From the NCBI GenBank assembly GCA_016708925.1, contig JADJET010000017.1, positions 1 through 29,948 on the forward strand: a stretch of DNA of 29,948 nt, written 5' to 3'. The position numbers were made by a program, and so were the translations under genes. Numbering within the stretch: the stretch's first letter is position 1; each line of letters begins with the position of its first letter. Of this stretch, positions 8,732 to 15,832 are shown in pieces. The DNA comes from Gammaproteobacteria bacterium (GTDB lineage: Bacteria; Pseudomonadota; Gammaproteobacteria; Pseudomonadales; Porticoccaceae). The notes below the pieces were generated by a model, which was given only the letters and a program-made list of their open reading frames with translations, made no database searches and was not told the DNA's origin.

Positions 8732-9082
8732 ATGCCACCGGTAATCGCCTCCATCGTATTGCTGCTGTGCAGCAATGTGTTCATGACCTTCGCCTGGTAT
8801 GCCCACCTGCGCGAACTCAACCACAAACCCTGGCTGGTCGCGGCACTGGCCAGCTGGGGCATCGCGCTGTTCGAATACCTGTTTCAGGTGCCCGCCAACC
8901 GTATCGGCTACACCGTGCTCAGCGTCGGCGAGCTGAAGATCATGCAGGAAGTCATCACCCTGAGCGTCTTCGTGCCCTTCGCAGTGCTGTATCTGAAGGA
9001 ACCGCTGAAACTCGATTATCTGTGGGCGGGACTCTGTCTGATCGGCGCCGTGTTTTTCATGTTTCGCAGTCGCCTGGGTTGA
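8732..9082 (+). CDS. DUF486 (DMT-like) small integral membrane protein
   Basis: 116 residues, almost all membrane-spanning: MPPVIASIVLLLCSNVFMTFAWYAHLRELN, then a second helix (WLVAALASWGIALFEYLF), QVPANRIGY, a third helix around VITLSVFVPFAVLYL, and a fourth (LDYLWAGLCLIGAVFFMF). The N-terminal pattern 'SN.FMTFAWYAHL' and the central 'QVPANRIG' are characteristic of the DUF486/COG3169 family, distant relatives of small drug/metabolite transporters. Function is unknown. It starts 45 bases after the propeller gene on the same strand and could be co-transcribed. No clear Shine-Dalgarno sequence precedes the ATG, but the start matches the family. Confidence 0.85.
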   Translation: MPPVIASIVLLLCSNVFMTFAWYAHLRELNHKPWLVAALASWGIALFEYLFQVPANRIGYTVLSVGELKIMQEVITLSVFVPFAVLYLKEPLKLDYLWAGLCLIGAVFFMFRSRLG

Positions 9083-9263
9083 TCCGCGCGCCGTGGGGCG
9101 TCCCTCGTCACCCACCACTGCGCACTGTCACTTATTGCCATCCTGTTGTCGTTTTCTGACCTGCATCAAGCATTGGTCAATCTTCTAAAGTGCCTCACCG
9201 ATGAAAATGCGCCAGATCAACCGGTCTCGCATCAGAACCGCATAACTCACAGGGGTAAATTCC

Positions 9264-10517
9264 ATGACCGCAGCAACCACGTATGCCAGCATCCCGGCGG
9301 AGGTCCTCGCGATTCCGCTCGAGGACATCAATGTCGCCGATGCCAAGATACTCGCCACCGAAAGCTACGGGCCCTACTTCGCGCGCCTGCGCCGCGAAGC
9401 CCCGGTGCACTACTGTAAAAACAGCGCCTACGGCCCCTACTGGTCGGTGACCAAGTACCACGACATCGTCAAGGTGGAGACCAGCCACCCGATCTTCTCG
9501 TCCCAGCAAGGCGGTATTACCCTGGACGACGGCAATCTGGGCCTCGATATCGAAATGTTCATCGCCATGGACCCGCCCAAGCACGACGTGCAGCGCAAGG
9601 TCGTCTCGCCGGCGGTCGGCCCGGAAAATCTGGCCAAATTCGCCGAGGGCATCCGCGAGCGTACCGGTGAGACTCTGGACGCCTTGCCGCTGAACCAGAC
9701 CTTCGACTGGGTGGACCGGGTTTCCATCGAACTGACCACCCAGATGCTGGCAACCCTGTTCGATTTCCCCTGGGCAGAGCGCCGCAAACTCACTCACTGG
9801 TCCGACACCGCCACCGCCATGACCGGCTATGTGTCCGCCGCCGAGCGCACCGCTGGCATGGGCGAACTCCAGGAATGCGCGGCCTATTTCTCCCGTATGT
9901 GGAATGAGCGGGTGAACGCCGAACCGCGCCCCGACCTCATCTCCATGCTGGCCCACTCCGAAGCGTTCCGCAACATGCCTCCGCAGGAGTTCCTGGGCAC
10001 CCTGATCCTGTTGATCGTGGGCGGCAACGACACTACCCGTAACTCCATGACGGGCGGCCTGCTGGCGCTGAACACCTACCCGGAGCAATACCGCAAGCTG
10101 TGCGCCAATCCCAAGCTGATCGAATCCCTGATTCCCGAAATCATCCGCTGGCAGACGCCAGTGATGAGCATGCGGCGCACCGCACTGGAAGACAGCGAAC
10201 TCGGCGGCCAGATCATCCGCAAGGGCGAAAAGCTGGTGATGTGGTACTACTCCGGCAACCGCGATGAGGAAGTGATCGAAAACGCCGAGGAGTTGGTGAT
10301 CGACCGCGCCCGGCCGCGCCAGCATCTGTCATTTGGCTTCGGTATTCACCGCTGCGTCGGCAACCGGCTGGCGGAGCTGCAACTGAAAATTCTCTGGGAA
10401 GAGGCCATCAAGCGCTGGCCCGAGCCGGGCCAGATCGAGGTGGTGACCCAACCGGAACGCGCAACCACCTACGCCATCCGCAACTACAAATCGATGACGG
10501 TCCGCATCAACGCTTGA
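9264..10517 (+). CDS. cytochrome P450 of the CYP153 type (alkane/fatty-acyl terminal hydroxylase)
   Basis: 417 residues. The I-helix oxygen-activation motif reads LIVGGNDTTRNSM (G253-T258), a CYP153 signature; the K-helix ExxR is in PEIIRWQTPV; the heme-binding loop is FGFGIHRCVG with the thiolate C364, followed by NRLAELQLKILWEE. The N-terminal half has the family's AMDPPKHDVQRKVVSPA segment. CYP153 enzymes are soluble class-I bacterial P450s that hydroxylate the terminal carbon of medium-chain n-alkanes, fatty acids and cyclic or aromatic relatives, with electrons from NADH through a reductase and a ferredoxin. Both partners follow directly (14-base gap to the reductase). AGGGG at 9251-9255 serves the ATG at 9264. 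The exact chain-length preference is unknown. Confidence 0.93.
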   Translation: MTAATTYASIPAEVLAIPLEDINVADAKILATESYGPYFARLRREAPVHYCKNSAYGPYWSVTKYHDIVKVETSHPIFSSQQGGITLDDGNLGLDIEMFIAMDPPKHDVQRKVVSPAVGPENLAKFAEGIRERTGETLDALPLNQTFDWVDRVSIELTTQMLATLFDFPWAERRKLTHWSDTATAMTGYVSAAERTAGMGELQECAAYFSRMWNERVNAEPRPDLISMLAHSEAFRNMPPQEFLGTLILLIVGGNDTTRNSMTGGLLALNTYPEQYRKLCANPKLIESLIPEIIRWQTPVMSMRRTALEDSELGGQIIRKGEKLVMWYYSGNRDEEVIENAEELVIDRARPRQHLSFGFGIHRCVGNRLAELQLKILWEEAIKRWPEPGQIEVVTQPERATTYAIRNYKSMTVRINA

Positions 10518-10531
10518 ACGGAGCACGATCC

Positions 10532-11749
10532 ATGACCGAGACCGTGCTCGTTCTCGGCGGCGGCCAAGCCGGCGCGCAGGCGGCAGCCAGCCTGCGCCAG
10601 GAGGGCTTCGGCGGCCGTATTCTGCTGATTGGGGCCGAGCCACTGCTGCCCTACCAGCGCCCGCCGCTGTCCAAGGCGTTCCTGGCGGGCGAACTGCCCA
10701 GGGAACGCCTGCTCATCAAGCCCGAGGCGTTTTATCGTCAGGCCGACATCGAACCCATGCTGGGTGTGGCGGCAACGGCGCTGGACGTACAGGCCCGGCA
10801 TCTGTCGCTGGACGATGGGCGACGACTGGCGTTCGACCGGTTGCTGCTCGCCACCGGCGGTCGCCCGCGCCCGCTCGACTGCCCGGGCGCCGATCATTCC
10901 CGGCTGCACTACCTGCGCACAGTCGCGGACGTGGAGCACTTGCGTCGCCATTTCCACACCGGTGCGCGGCTGGTGATTATCGGCGCCGGCTATATCGGCC
11001 TCGAAGTCGCTGCGGTCGCCGCCAAGCACGGACTCCGGGTGACGGTGCTGGAGGCCGCGCCCCGAGCGCTGGCCCGGGTCACCAGCCCGGAGGTGTCGGC
11101 GTTTTTCCAGCGCATCCACACCGAGGCCGGCGTCGAAATCCGCTGCAATACCGGCGTCGTCCGTATCGAGGGCACGGCCGATCTGGCCCGGGTCATCACC
11201 GGTGACGGCGCAGGACTTGACGCGGACCTGGTACTCGCCGGCATCGGACTGCTGCCCAATGTGGAGCTGGCCCAGAGCGCGGGCATCGCCTGCGACAACG
11301 GCATCCTGGTCGACGAACTGGGCAATACTTCAGCGGCCGGCATCTTGGCCGCGGGCGACTGCGCCAACCACCCCAACGCCATTTATGGGTGCCGCTTCCG
11401 GCTGGAATCGGTGCACAACGCGATCGAACAGGCCAAGACCGCGGCGGCCACCATGGCCGGCAAACGCAAACCCTACGCCCAGGTGCCCTGGTTCTGGTCC
11501 GACCAGTACGACATCAAGTTACAGACCGCTGGCATCAACCGGGGCTACGACAGTGTCGTGGTGCGGGGCGATCCGGCGACCCGTTCCTTTGCGGTTTTCT
11601 ACCTGCTGGGCGAGCGCCTGCTGGCGGTTGATGCCATCAACCGGCCAGCGGAATTCATCGCCGCGCGGACCCTGATTCCGCGTCGCGCCGCGGTGGACGC
11701 GACCCGGCTCGCCGATGACGCCGTACCGGTAAAGGACCTGCTGGCCTGA
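10532..11749 (+). CDS. NADH-dependent ferredoxin reductase (putidaredoxin-reductase type) for the P450
   Basis: 405 residues from the ATG at 10532 (ACGGAGC about 8 bases upstream; an in-frame ATG 18 bases earlier overlaps the P450 stop and is less likely). The FAD motif is VLGGGQAGAQAA (9-14), the NAD motif VIIGAGYIGLEVAA (151-156), and the second FAD contact LAAGDCANH (about 272-280). The YQRPPLSKAFL segment is typical of putidaredoxin/rubredoxin reductases. It transfers electrons from NADH to the [2Fe-2S] ferredoxin encoded next. Gene order P450 - reductase - ferredoxin matches known CYP153 operons. Confidence 0.93.
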   Translation: MTETVLVLGGGQAGAQAAASLRQEGFGGRILLIGAEPLLPYQRPPLSKAFLAGELPRERLLIKPEAFYRQADIEPMLGVAATALDVQARHLSLDDGRRLAFDRLLLATGGRPRPLDCPGADHSRLHYLRTVADVEHLRRHFHTGARLVIIGAGYIGLEVAAVAAKHGLRVTVLEAAPRALARVTSPEVSAFFQRIHTEAGVEIRCNTGVVRIEGTADLARVITGDGAGLDADLVLAGIGLLPNVELAQSAGIACDNGILVDELGNTSAAGILAAGDCANHPNAIYGCRFRLESVHNAIEQAKTAAATMAGKRKPYAQVPWFWSDQYDIKLQTAGINRGYDSVVVRGDPATRSFAVFYLLGERLLAVDAINRPAEFIAARTLIPRRAAVDATRLADDAVPVKDLLA

Positions 11750-11753
11750 ACCC

Positions 11754-11785
11754 ATACCCGACCGCCCGCCGCTTGCTGCGGGTAT
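11754..11785 (+). other. intercistronic hairpin between reductase and ferredoxin genes
   Basis: The arms atacccg (11754-11760) and cgggtat (11779-11785) pair perfectly around an 18-nt loop. No T run follows, so it is more likely an mRNA processing or stability hairpin than a full terminator. It may adjust the ferredoxin-to-reductase ratio. Weak evidence. Confidence 0.3.
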
Positions 11786-11817
11786 TTGACAAATTCTGTC
11801 CATAAAGGAGTTTCAAC

Positions 11818-12138
11818 GTGATCAAAGTCACTTATATCGAGCACAACGGTACGCAACGCATCGTCGACGTCGAGGCAGGCGTGTCGCTGATGGAGGCGGC
11901 AGTCAGCAATCTGGTGCCTGGCATCGATGGCGACTGCGGCGGCGTGTGCGCCTGCGCCACCTGCCATGTCTTTGTCGATGACGCCTGGCTCGCCAGGCTG
12001 GCGCCCATGGAAAGCATGGAGGATGCGATGCTGAACCTGGCCGAGGGACGCGACGCCAACTCGCGCCTGGCGTGTCAGCTCAAAGCCGCGCCGGAACTGG
12101 ATGGGCTGGTGCTGCGCACGCCGATCGGACAGCACTGA
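11818..12138 (+). CDS. [2Fe-2S] ferredoxin, putidaredoxin/adrenodoxin type
   Basis: 106 residues, translated from a GTG at 11818 with a strong AAAGGAG ribosome site at 11804-11810. The cluster ligands are C40, C46, C49 and C86 (C-x5-C-x2-C ... C in DCGGVCACATCHV and SRLACQLK), the same spacing as putidaredoxin; C44 is an additional cysteine. The C-terminus, LVLRTPIGQH, resembles that of P450 partner ferredoxins. It carries electrons from the preceding reductase to the CYP153-type P450. Last gene of the three-gene cassette; a strong hairpin follows. Confidence 0.95.
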   Translation: MIKVTYIEHNGTQRIVDVEAGVSLMEAAVSNLVPGIDGDCGGVCACATCHVFVDDAWLARLAPMESMEDAMLNLAEGRDANSRLACQLKAAPELDGLVLRTPIGQH

Positions 12139-12154
12139 CCGAAAATCAGGACGG

Positions 12155-12180
12155 CCTGGCTCCCGGCACCGGGAGCCGGG
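12155..12180. terminator. strong hairpin between converging ferredoxin and ligase genes
   Basis: cctggctcccg (12155-12165) pairs with cgggagccggg (12170-12180) through 11 base pairs (one G-U) around the 4-nt loop gcac. No long T run follows on the plus strand; on the minus strand a short T-rich stretch (gattttc) comes after it. Position between two converging genes 51 bases apart suggests a bidirectional transcription stop. Confidence 0.65.
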
Positions 12181-12189
12181 CCACAGCGC

Positions 12190-13731
12190 TCAGACGCCGG
12201 GGTTCTGCCAAAAGGATTTGCGCAGTTCGTTTTTCATGATCTTGCCGGTGCCGGAAATGGGCAGCGGCTGAGTACGGATCTCTACCGAGCGCGGACACTG
12301 GAAGGCCGCCAGCCGGGTCCGGCAGTGCGCGATGACATCTTCCGCCGTCAACGCGGCGCCTGCGCGGGGCACCACCACCGCATGCACCGCCTCCACCCAG
12401 TCCGGATGGGGAATGCCGAACACCGCGCATTCCCCCACCGCTTCCAGTTGGTGGATGCAGTCTTCCACGGCCACCGAGGCCACATTGACGCCGCCGGTGA
12501 TCACCATGTCCTTGATGCGATCGACGATGTAGAAAAAACCGTCCGCGTCGCGGTAGCCGGCATCGCCGGTGTGCATCCAGCCGTCGCGCACCGCCTTGGC
12601 GGTCGCCTCCGGATCGCGCCAGTAACCCTGCATCACCATGGGTCCGCGCACCGCGATTTCACCGACTTCTCCGCTCGGCAGCGGATGCTCCTGCTCGTCC
12701 ACGATACGCACATCAGCACCCCACACCGGCCGGCCGCAGGAGCGCAGGCGTCCGGCATCCGGACCTTCGAGAACGTGATAGCGCGCGTCCAGAAAGGTCG
12801 CCGCCGGCGACAGCTCGGTCATGCCGTAAGCCTGGCAAAAGCCGACGCCGGGAAGCTTCTGCAAGGCATCGGCCAACACTGACTGGGGCATGGGCGAAGC
12901 CCCGTAGGCGATGGTGCGTAGACTCGACAGGTCGTAATCGCCGAGCGCAGGATCGTTCACCAGCCGGTTGATCATGGTCGGCACCAGCAGCAGACTGGTA
13001 ACGCGATGGCGTTCAATGGCTGCCAACAATTCGTGGACATCAAAGCGCGGGAGAATCACGTTGGTGACGCCGGCGGTCACCATGGTGAATACCCGCGAGC
13101 CCCCGGCAGCGTGGAACAGCGGCGTGGCGTGAAGATAGACCGTCTCCTCACCGAGACCATAGTTGATGATGCCGCTCATGGCGTTCCAGAACAGATTGCG
13201 ATGGCTGAGCATCACGCCCTTGGGTCGCCCGGTGGTGCCGCTGGTGTAGAAGATGCCCGCCATGTCCTCGTAACCACGCAACTGATCGTCGCGGGGCGGC
13301 GAGGAAGCGATCAGGTTTTCGTAGACGCTGTCATCCCGCCCCGGCGAAAAATAAAGTGTGTGTTCCAGCGCTTCCAGTTGCCCGGCAAAGCCGTCGATCA
13401 ACTCCCGGAAATCCTCATCGGCGAGCAGAAACCGGGTGCCCGAATGATTCAGGATGTAAACCAGGTCCCCAGCGGCAAGCTTGTTGTTGAGCGGCACAAT
13501 GACGCCGCCCGCCCAGGGCACCCCGTAACTGAACTCGAAGTATTCAGGGCCGTTGTGGGAGAGGATGGCGACCCGGTCGTCGGGCCGCAGTCCCATCGCG
13601 GTCAGCCCACCCGCCAGCCGTGCGACCCGATCGCTGAAGTCGCGCCAACTCCGCTGACGACCTCCACCCACCAGCGCAAGCCGGTCCGGGTTGCGCTCTG
13701 CGCAACGCCGCAGGCCCTGGGTCAGATACAT
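12190..13731 (-). CDS. AMP-forming acyl-CoA synthetase (probable medium/long-chain fatty-acid CoA ligase)
   Basis: 513 residues. The adenylate-forming motifs are in order: P-loop TSGTTGRPKG (163-172), YGMTELSP (302-309), the A7-type WMHTGDAGYRD (TGD 388-390), the hinge DRIKDMVITGG near 404-414 and the C-terminal catalytic lysine K497 in SGTGKIMKNEL. It would activate a carboxylic acid as acyl-AMP and pass it to CoA. Next to a CYP153 cassette the natural reading is activation of the fatty acid made from an alkane, but this is context, not sequence. The A8 region reads GGVNVASVAVED, departing from the common GGENVYPxEVE form at the first and last glutamates. It is convergent with the ferredoxin and has its own promoter on the right. 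Confidence 0.88.
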   Translation of the reverse strand: MYLTQGLRRCAERNPDRLALVGGGRQRSWRDFSDRVARLAGGLTAMGLRPDDRVAILSHNGPEYFEFSYGVPWAGGVIVPLNNKLAAGDLVYILNHSGTRFLLADEDFRELIDGFAGQLEALEHTLYFSPGRDDSVYENLIASSPPRDDQLRGYEDMAGIFYTSGTTGRPKGVMLSHRNLFWNAMSGIINYGLGEETVYLHATPLFHAAGGSRVFTMVTAGVTNVILPRFDVHELLAAIERHRVTSLLLVPTMINRLVNDPALGDYDLSSLRTIAYGASPMPQSVLADALQKLPGVGFCQAYGMTELSPAATFLDARYHVLEGPDAGRLRSCGRPVWGADVRIVDEQEHPLPSGEVGEIAVRGPMVMQGYWRDPEATAKAVRDGWMHTGDAGYRDADGFFYIVDRIKDMVITGGVNVASVAVEDCIHQLEAVGECAVFGIPHPDWVEAVHAVVVPRAGAALTAEDVIAHCRTRLAAFQCPRSVEIRTQPLPISGTGKIMKNELRKSFWQNPGV

Positions 13732-13907
13732 AGGCGGTCTCTCGTCGTGACCGCATAGCGGCCGGGAAGGCGCGCAATGGTAGCCGAAACCGACGAAATT
13801 TATGACCGGGTCGCGCGCGCTCCGTGGCGAGATCGAGCGCGCGCCCAGCGCGGCAAAGCGCTTCGCCAGCCTCGGGCAACAGGCCGGCGAAGCAACTGTT
13901 CAGGGCA

Positions 13908-14462
13908 TCAAGGCGCCCAGCGCACAAACCGCTGGAACTTGTCTTGCAGGGAAATCAACCACCAGGGCGTACCCTCGCCGGTGCCGAGAGTCTGGAGCCC
14001 TTGATGCCGGGACAGGATATCGGCGAGCAACAGACGCTGATCGGACCGCAAGTCGACAAAAAAGATATGCCGTCCCTCATCGAGCACGTTTTGAAAACGA
14101 CGGAACCGGGTGTTGGGCAGCTGGAAGCCCAGGAAACCCGCTTCCCAGGTACAAAACCCCAGCACCACCACCGCGAGAAAAACAAACGGAATCCAGCCAA
14201 ACTGACCCGCGAGGCCGGATGCGGACGCAATCACCAGTACCGCAACACCACCGAGAACCCCACACAAGGCTCCTATCAGGCCTTTGCGAATCACATCGGT
14301 ACGCATCAGGCTGCTTACCTCATGCAGCCGGTGGTTCGCCACTTCATCATCAAGATTGCTCAGCACATGAATCTGCGGCGTCACAATGCCCTGTTGTTCG
14401 AGCTCCGTTTCCAGAGCCTCAAGATCCTGAAGGTTGTCGCTGGCAAAAAAATGTCGTTCCAT
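13908..14462 (-). CDS. hypothetical two-helix inner-membrane protein
   Basis: 184 residues, starting MERHFFASDNLQDLEALETELEQQG. A soluble N-terminal ~60 residues (acidic, helical) is followed by two hydrophobic helices (GLIGALCGVLGGVAVLVIAS, about 62-81, and FGWIPFVFLAVVVLGFCTW, about 88-106) and a soluble C-terminal ~75 residues (NVLDEGRHIFFVDLRSDQRLLLADILSRH...). The shape (cytoplasmic alpha/beta ends around a helical hairpin) resembles gammaproteobacterial proteins annotated as hypothetical or 'NAD/FAD-utilizing enzyme'-like; I do not recognise a function. GAGAGTCACC precedes the ATG as a plausible ribosome site. It is divergent from the DUF4124 gene. Confidence 0.75.
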   Translation of the reverse strand: MERHFFASDNLQDLEALETELEQQGIVTPQIHVLSNLDDEVANHRLHEVSSLMRTDVIRKGLIGALCGVLGGVAVLVIASASGLAGQFGWIPFVFLAVVVLGFCTWEAGFLGFQLPNTRFRRFQNVLDEGRHIFFVDLRSDQRLLLADILSRHQGLQTLGTGEGTPWWLISLQDKFQRFVRWAP

Positions 14463-14766
14463 GGTGACTCTCCTGATGGAATCGGACCTCAGACGAACAC
14501 AAGCCCGTCTCGTTGTGGCGGGACCGCCGAGCAGCCACTGTCGTCCGATCCGCGACTCACACGGTTTAGTCTAATCGGATAAGCAAGGTTATCCATGGCC
14601 GCCAAGAGAATCAGAGACTTCAAAAAGACATCTGGTCGCAGAGATCGGCTTTGGAGTGTATGGACGCCGAAAATGGTCGATGCCGATCCGCAAGGCAACC
14701 GGCGGTGATCCTTTCTGCGCGGCAATGGTCTCAGTGACAGGAAGCAAACATCTGGAGGATCCGACG
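14463..14766. other. divergent spacer without a recognisable gene
   Basis: These 304 bases separate the two-helix membrane protein gene (leftward) from the DUF4124 gene (rightward). ORFs across it have no family resemblance and no ribosome site. A small inverted repeat, ggataa-6-ttatcc, lies at 14577-14594 and the surrounding stretch is more AT-rich than the rest of the region, so promoters probably lie here, but I cannot assign boxes. Confidence 0.5.
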
Positions 14767-15363
14767 GTGCGACACAAGCGTGTGGATGGCATGCGGGCAG
14801 GCGTGCTGGGGGCGCTCGCGCTCGTGTTGGCGCTCCAAGGCTCACGGATCTGGGCAGAAACCCAAGTTTATAAATCTATCGATGCCAAGGGACAGATCAC
14901 TTATGGGGATGCACCCTCCCCCGGCGCGGTTGCGGTCGAGGACCTGGGTGTTACAGCACCCGATCCCGTTGTCTCCGAAGAAGAGCTGCAGAAGCGGATC
15001 GACCGTGTTGCCGCAACCACCGACCGCTTGCGGGACGATCGCTTGCAGCGCGAGAAAGCACAGGCCGCGGCCCGACCGCCGGCGGCCCCACGACTTCCCG
15101 CTGTTTCCGAGCCTGGCTACGCGTCGGAGCCGGTGGGCTATGCACCATTTTGGTATCGCGGTCACAACCGCTATGTGCACCCACATCGGGTGCCGTTCGC
15201 TATCGATATCCATGGTCACGGGGACGATTTCCACTATGGCGGTTCGGCGGGACATCGTTCCGGTCGCGGGCACGGTGGATATGATGATCGCGGCCAGTTG
15301 CCAGGGGCCGCGGCCCCGAGAGCCCCGCAGCGGAAACCAAGCCTGCTGCATTCTTCCCGCTGA
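14767..15363 (+). CDS. exported DUF4124-domain protein with His/Gly-rich tail
   Basis: 198 residues from a GTG at 14767, chosen because GGAGG stands at 14754-14758 at the right distance and because it gives a complete signal peptide: basic RHKRVDGMR, a hydrophobic core (AGVLGALALVLAL) and a cleavage-like RIWA|E. The mature protein starts with ETQVYKSIDAKGQITYGDAPSP, the DUF4124 pattern found in many proteobacterial periplasmic proteins. A coiled, charged segment (SEEELQKRIDRVAATTDRLRD) follows. The last ~70 residues are rich in His, Gly and Arg, for example HNRYVHPHRVPF, DIHGHGDDFHYGG and GHRSGRGHGGY, suggesting metal or polyanion binding. Function is unknown. It is upstream of infA on the same strand, but the 116-base gap suggests separate transcription. 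Confidence 0.8.
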   Translation: MRHKRVDGMRAGVLGALALVLALQGSRIWAETQVYKSIDAKGQITYGDAPSPGAVAVEDLGVTAPDPVVSEEELQKRIDRVAATTDRLRDDRLQREKAQAAARPPAAPRLPAVSEPGYASEPVGYAPFWYRGHNRYVHPHRVPFAIDIHGHGDDFHYGGSAGHRSGRGHGGYDDRGQLPGAAAPRAPQRKPSLLHSSR

Positions 15364-15453
15364 AACACCGGCATTTTCTCCAAAGGCCCGCTTTTTTGCC
15401 AAGCGCGGGGCTTTGGGGCACAATGCGCCCGCATTTCACTCCAGCCCAGCCCG

Positions 15454-15468
15454 CTTGTGCGGCACAAG
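15454..15468 (+). promoter_or_regulatory. perfect 7-1-7 inverted repeat in the infA leader
   Basis: cttgtgc-g-gcacaag ends 11 bases before the infA ATG, where a ribosome site would normally be. It could be a protein-binding site or, if transcribed, part of the leader folding that affects infA translation. No strong Shine-Dalgarno is visible; only a weak ccggtaat lies between it and the ATG. Confidence 0.4.
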
Positions 15469-15479
15469 ATACCGGTAAT

Positions 15480-15698
15480 ATGGCGAAAGAAGAGTCGATT
15501 GAAATGGAAGGCGAGGTCGTAGACACCCTTCCCAACACCACCTTCCGCGTGAAGCTCGACAATGGACACATTGTCACGGCCCACATCTCGGGCAAGATGC
15601 GCAAGAACTACATTCGCATCCTCACCGGGGACAAGGTGAAGGTCGAGTTGACCCCGTACGATCTGAGCAAGGCCCGCATCACCTACCGGGCGCGCTAA
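15480..15698 (+). CDS. infA: translation initiation factor IF-1
   Basis: 72 residues, MAKEESIEMEGEVVDTLPNT... to ...DLSKARITYRAR, the exact length of bacterial IF-1 and an unmistakable S1/OB-fold sequence (FRVKLDNGHIVTAHISGKMRKNYIRIL, then GDKVKVELTPYDL). IF-1 binds the ribosomal A site during initiation together with IF-2 and IF-3. The ATG at 15480 fixes the start; the longer open frame has no support. It converges on clpA across 134 bases, the same neighbourhood as in Escherichia and Pseudomonas. Confidence 0.98.
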   Translation: MAKEESIEMEGEVVDTLPNTTFRVKLDNGHIVTAHISGKMRKNYIRILTGDKVKVELTPYDLSKARITYRAR

Positions 15699-15832
15699 CC
15701 GGCGCAGAATCCGCCTCCGACGACGCGTTTTTCACAAGCCTCGCACCGACTGGATCTGCGTTCCTTCCGAACTCACTGCCGCTCTGGAATCGCCGTCGCA
15801 CATGCGACAGCGATCAGACGGCAGCGCTCAAG

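Noticed and set aside
6948..8738. 596-codon minus-strand frame opposite the propeller gene
   Set aside because: The plus-strand product has coherent propeller repeats and a ribosome site; the minus-strand translation is repetitive and has no start signal.
15791..15811. Possible terminator between infA and clpA (gtcgc-acat-gcgac)
   Set aside because: Only a 5-bp stem, no T run on either strand.
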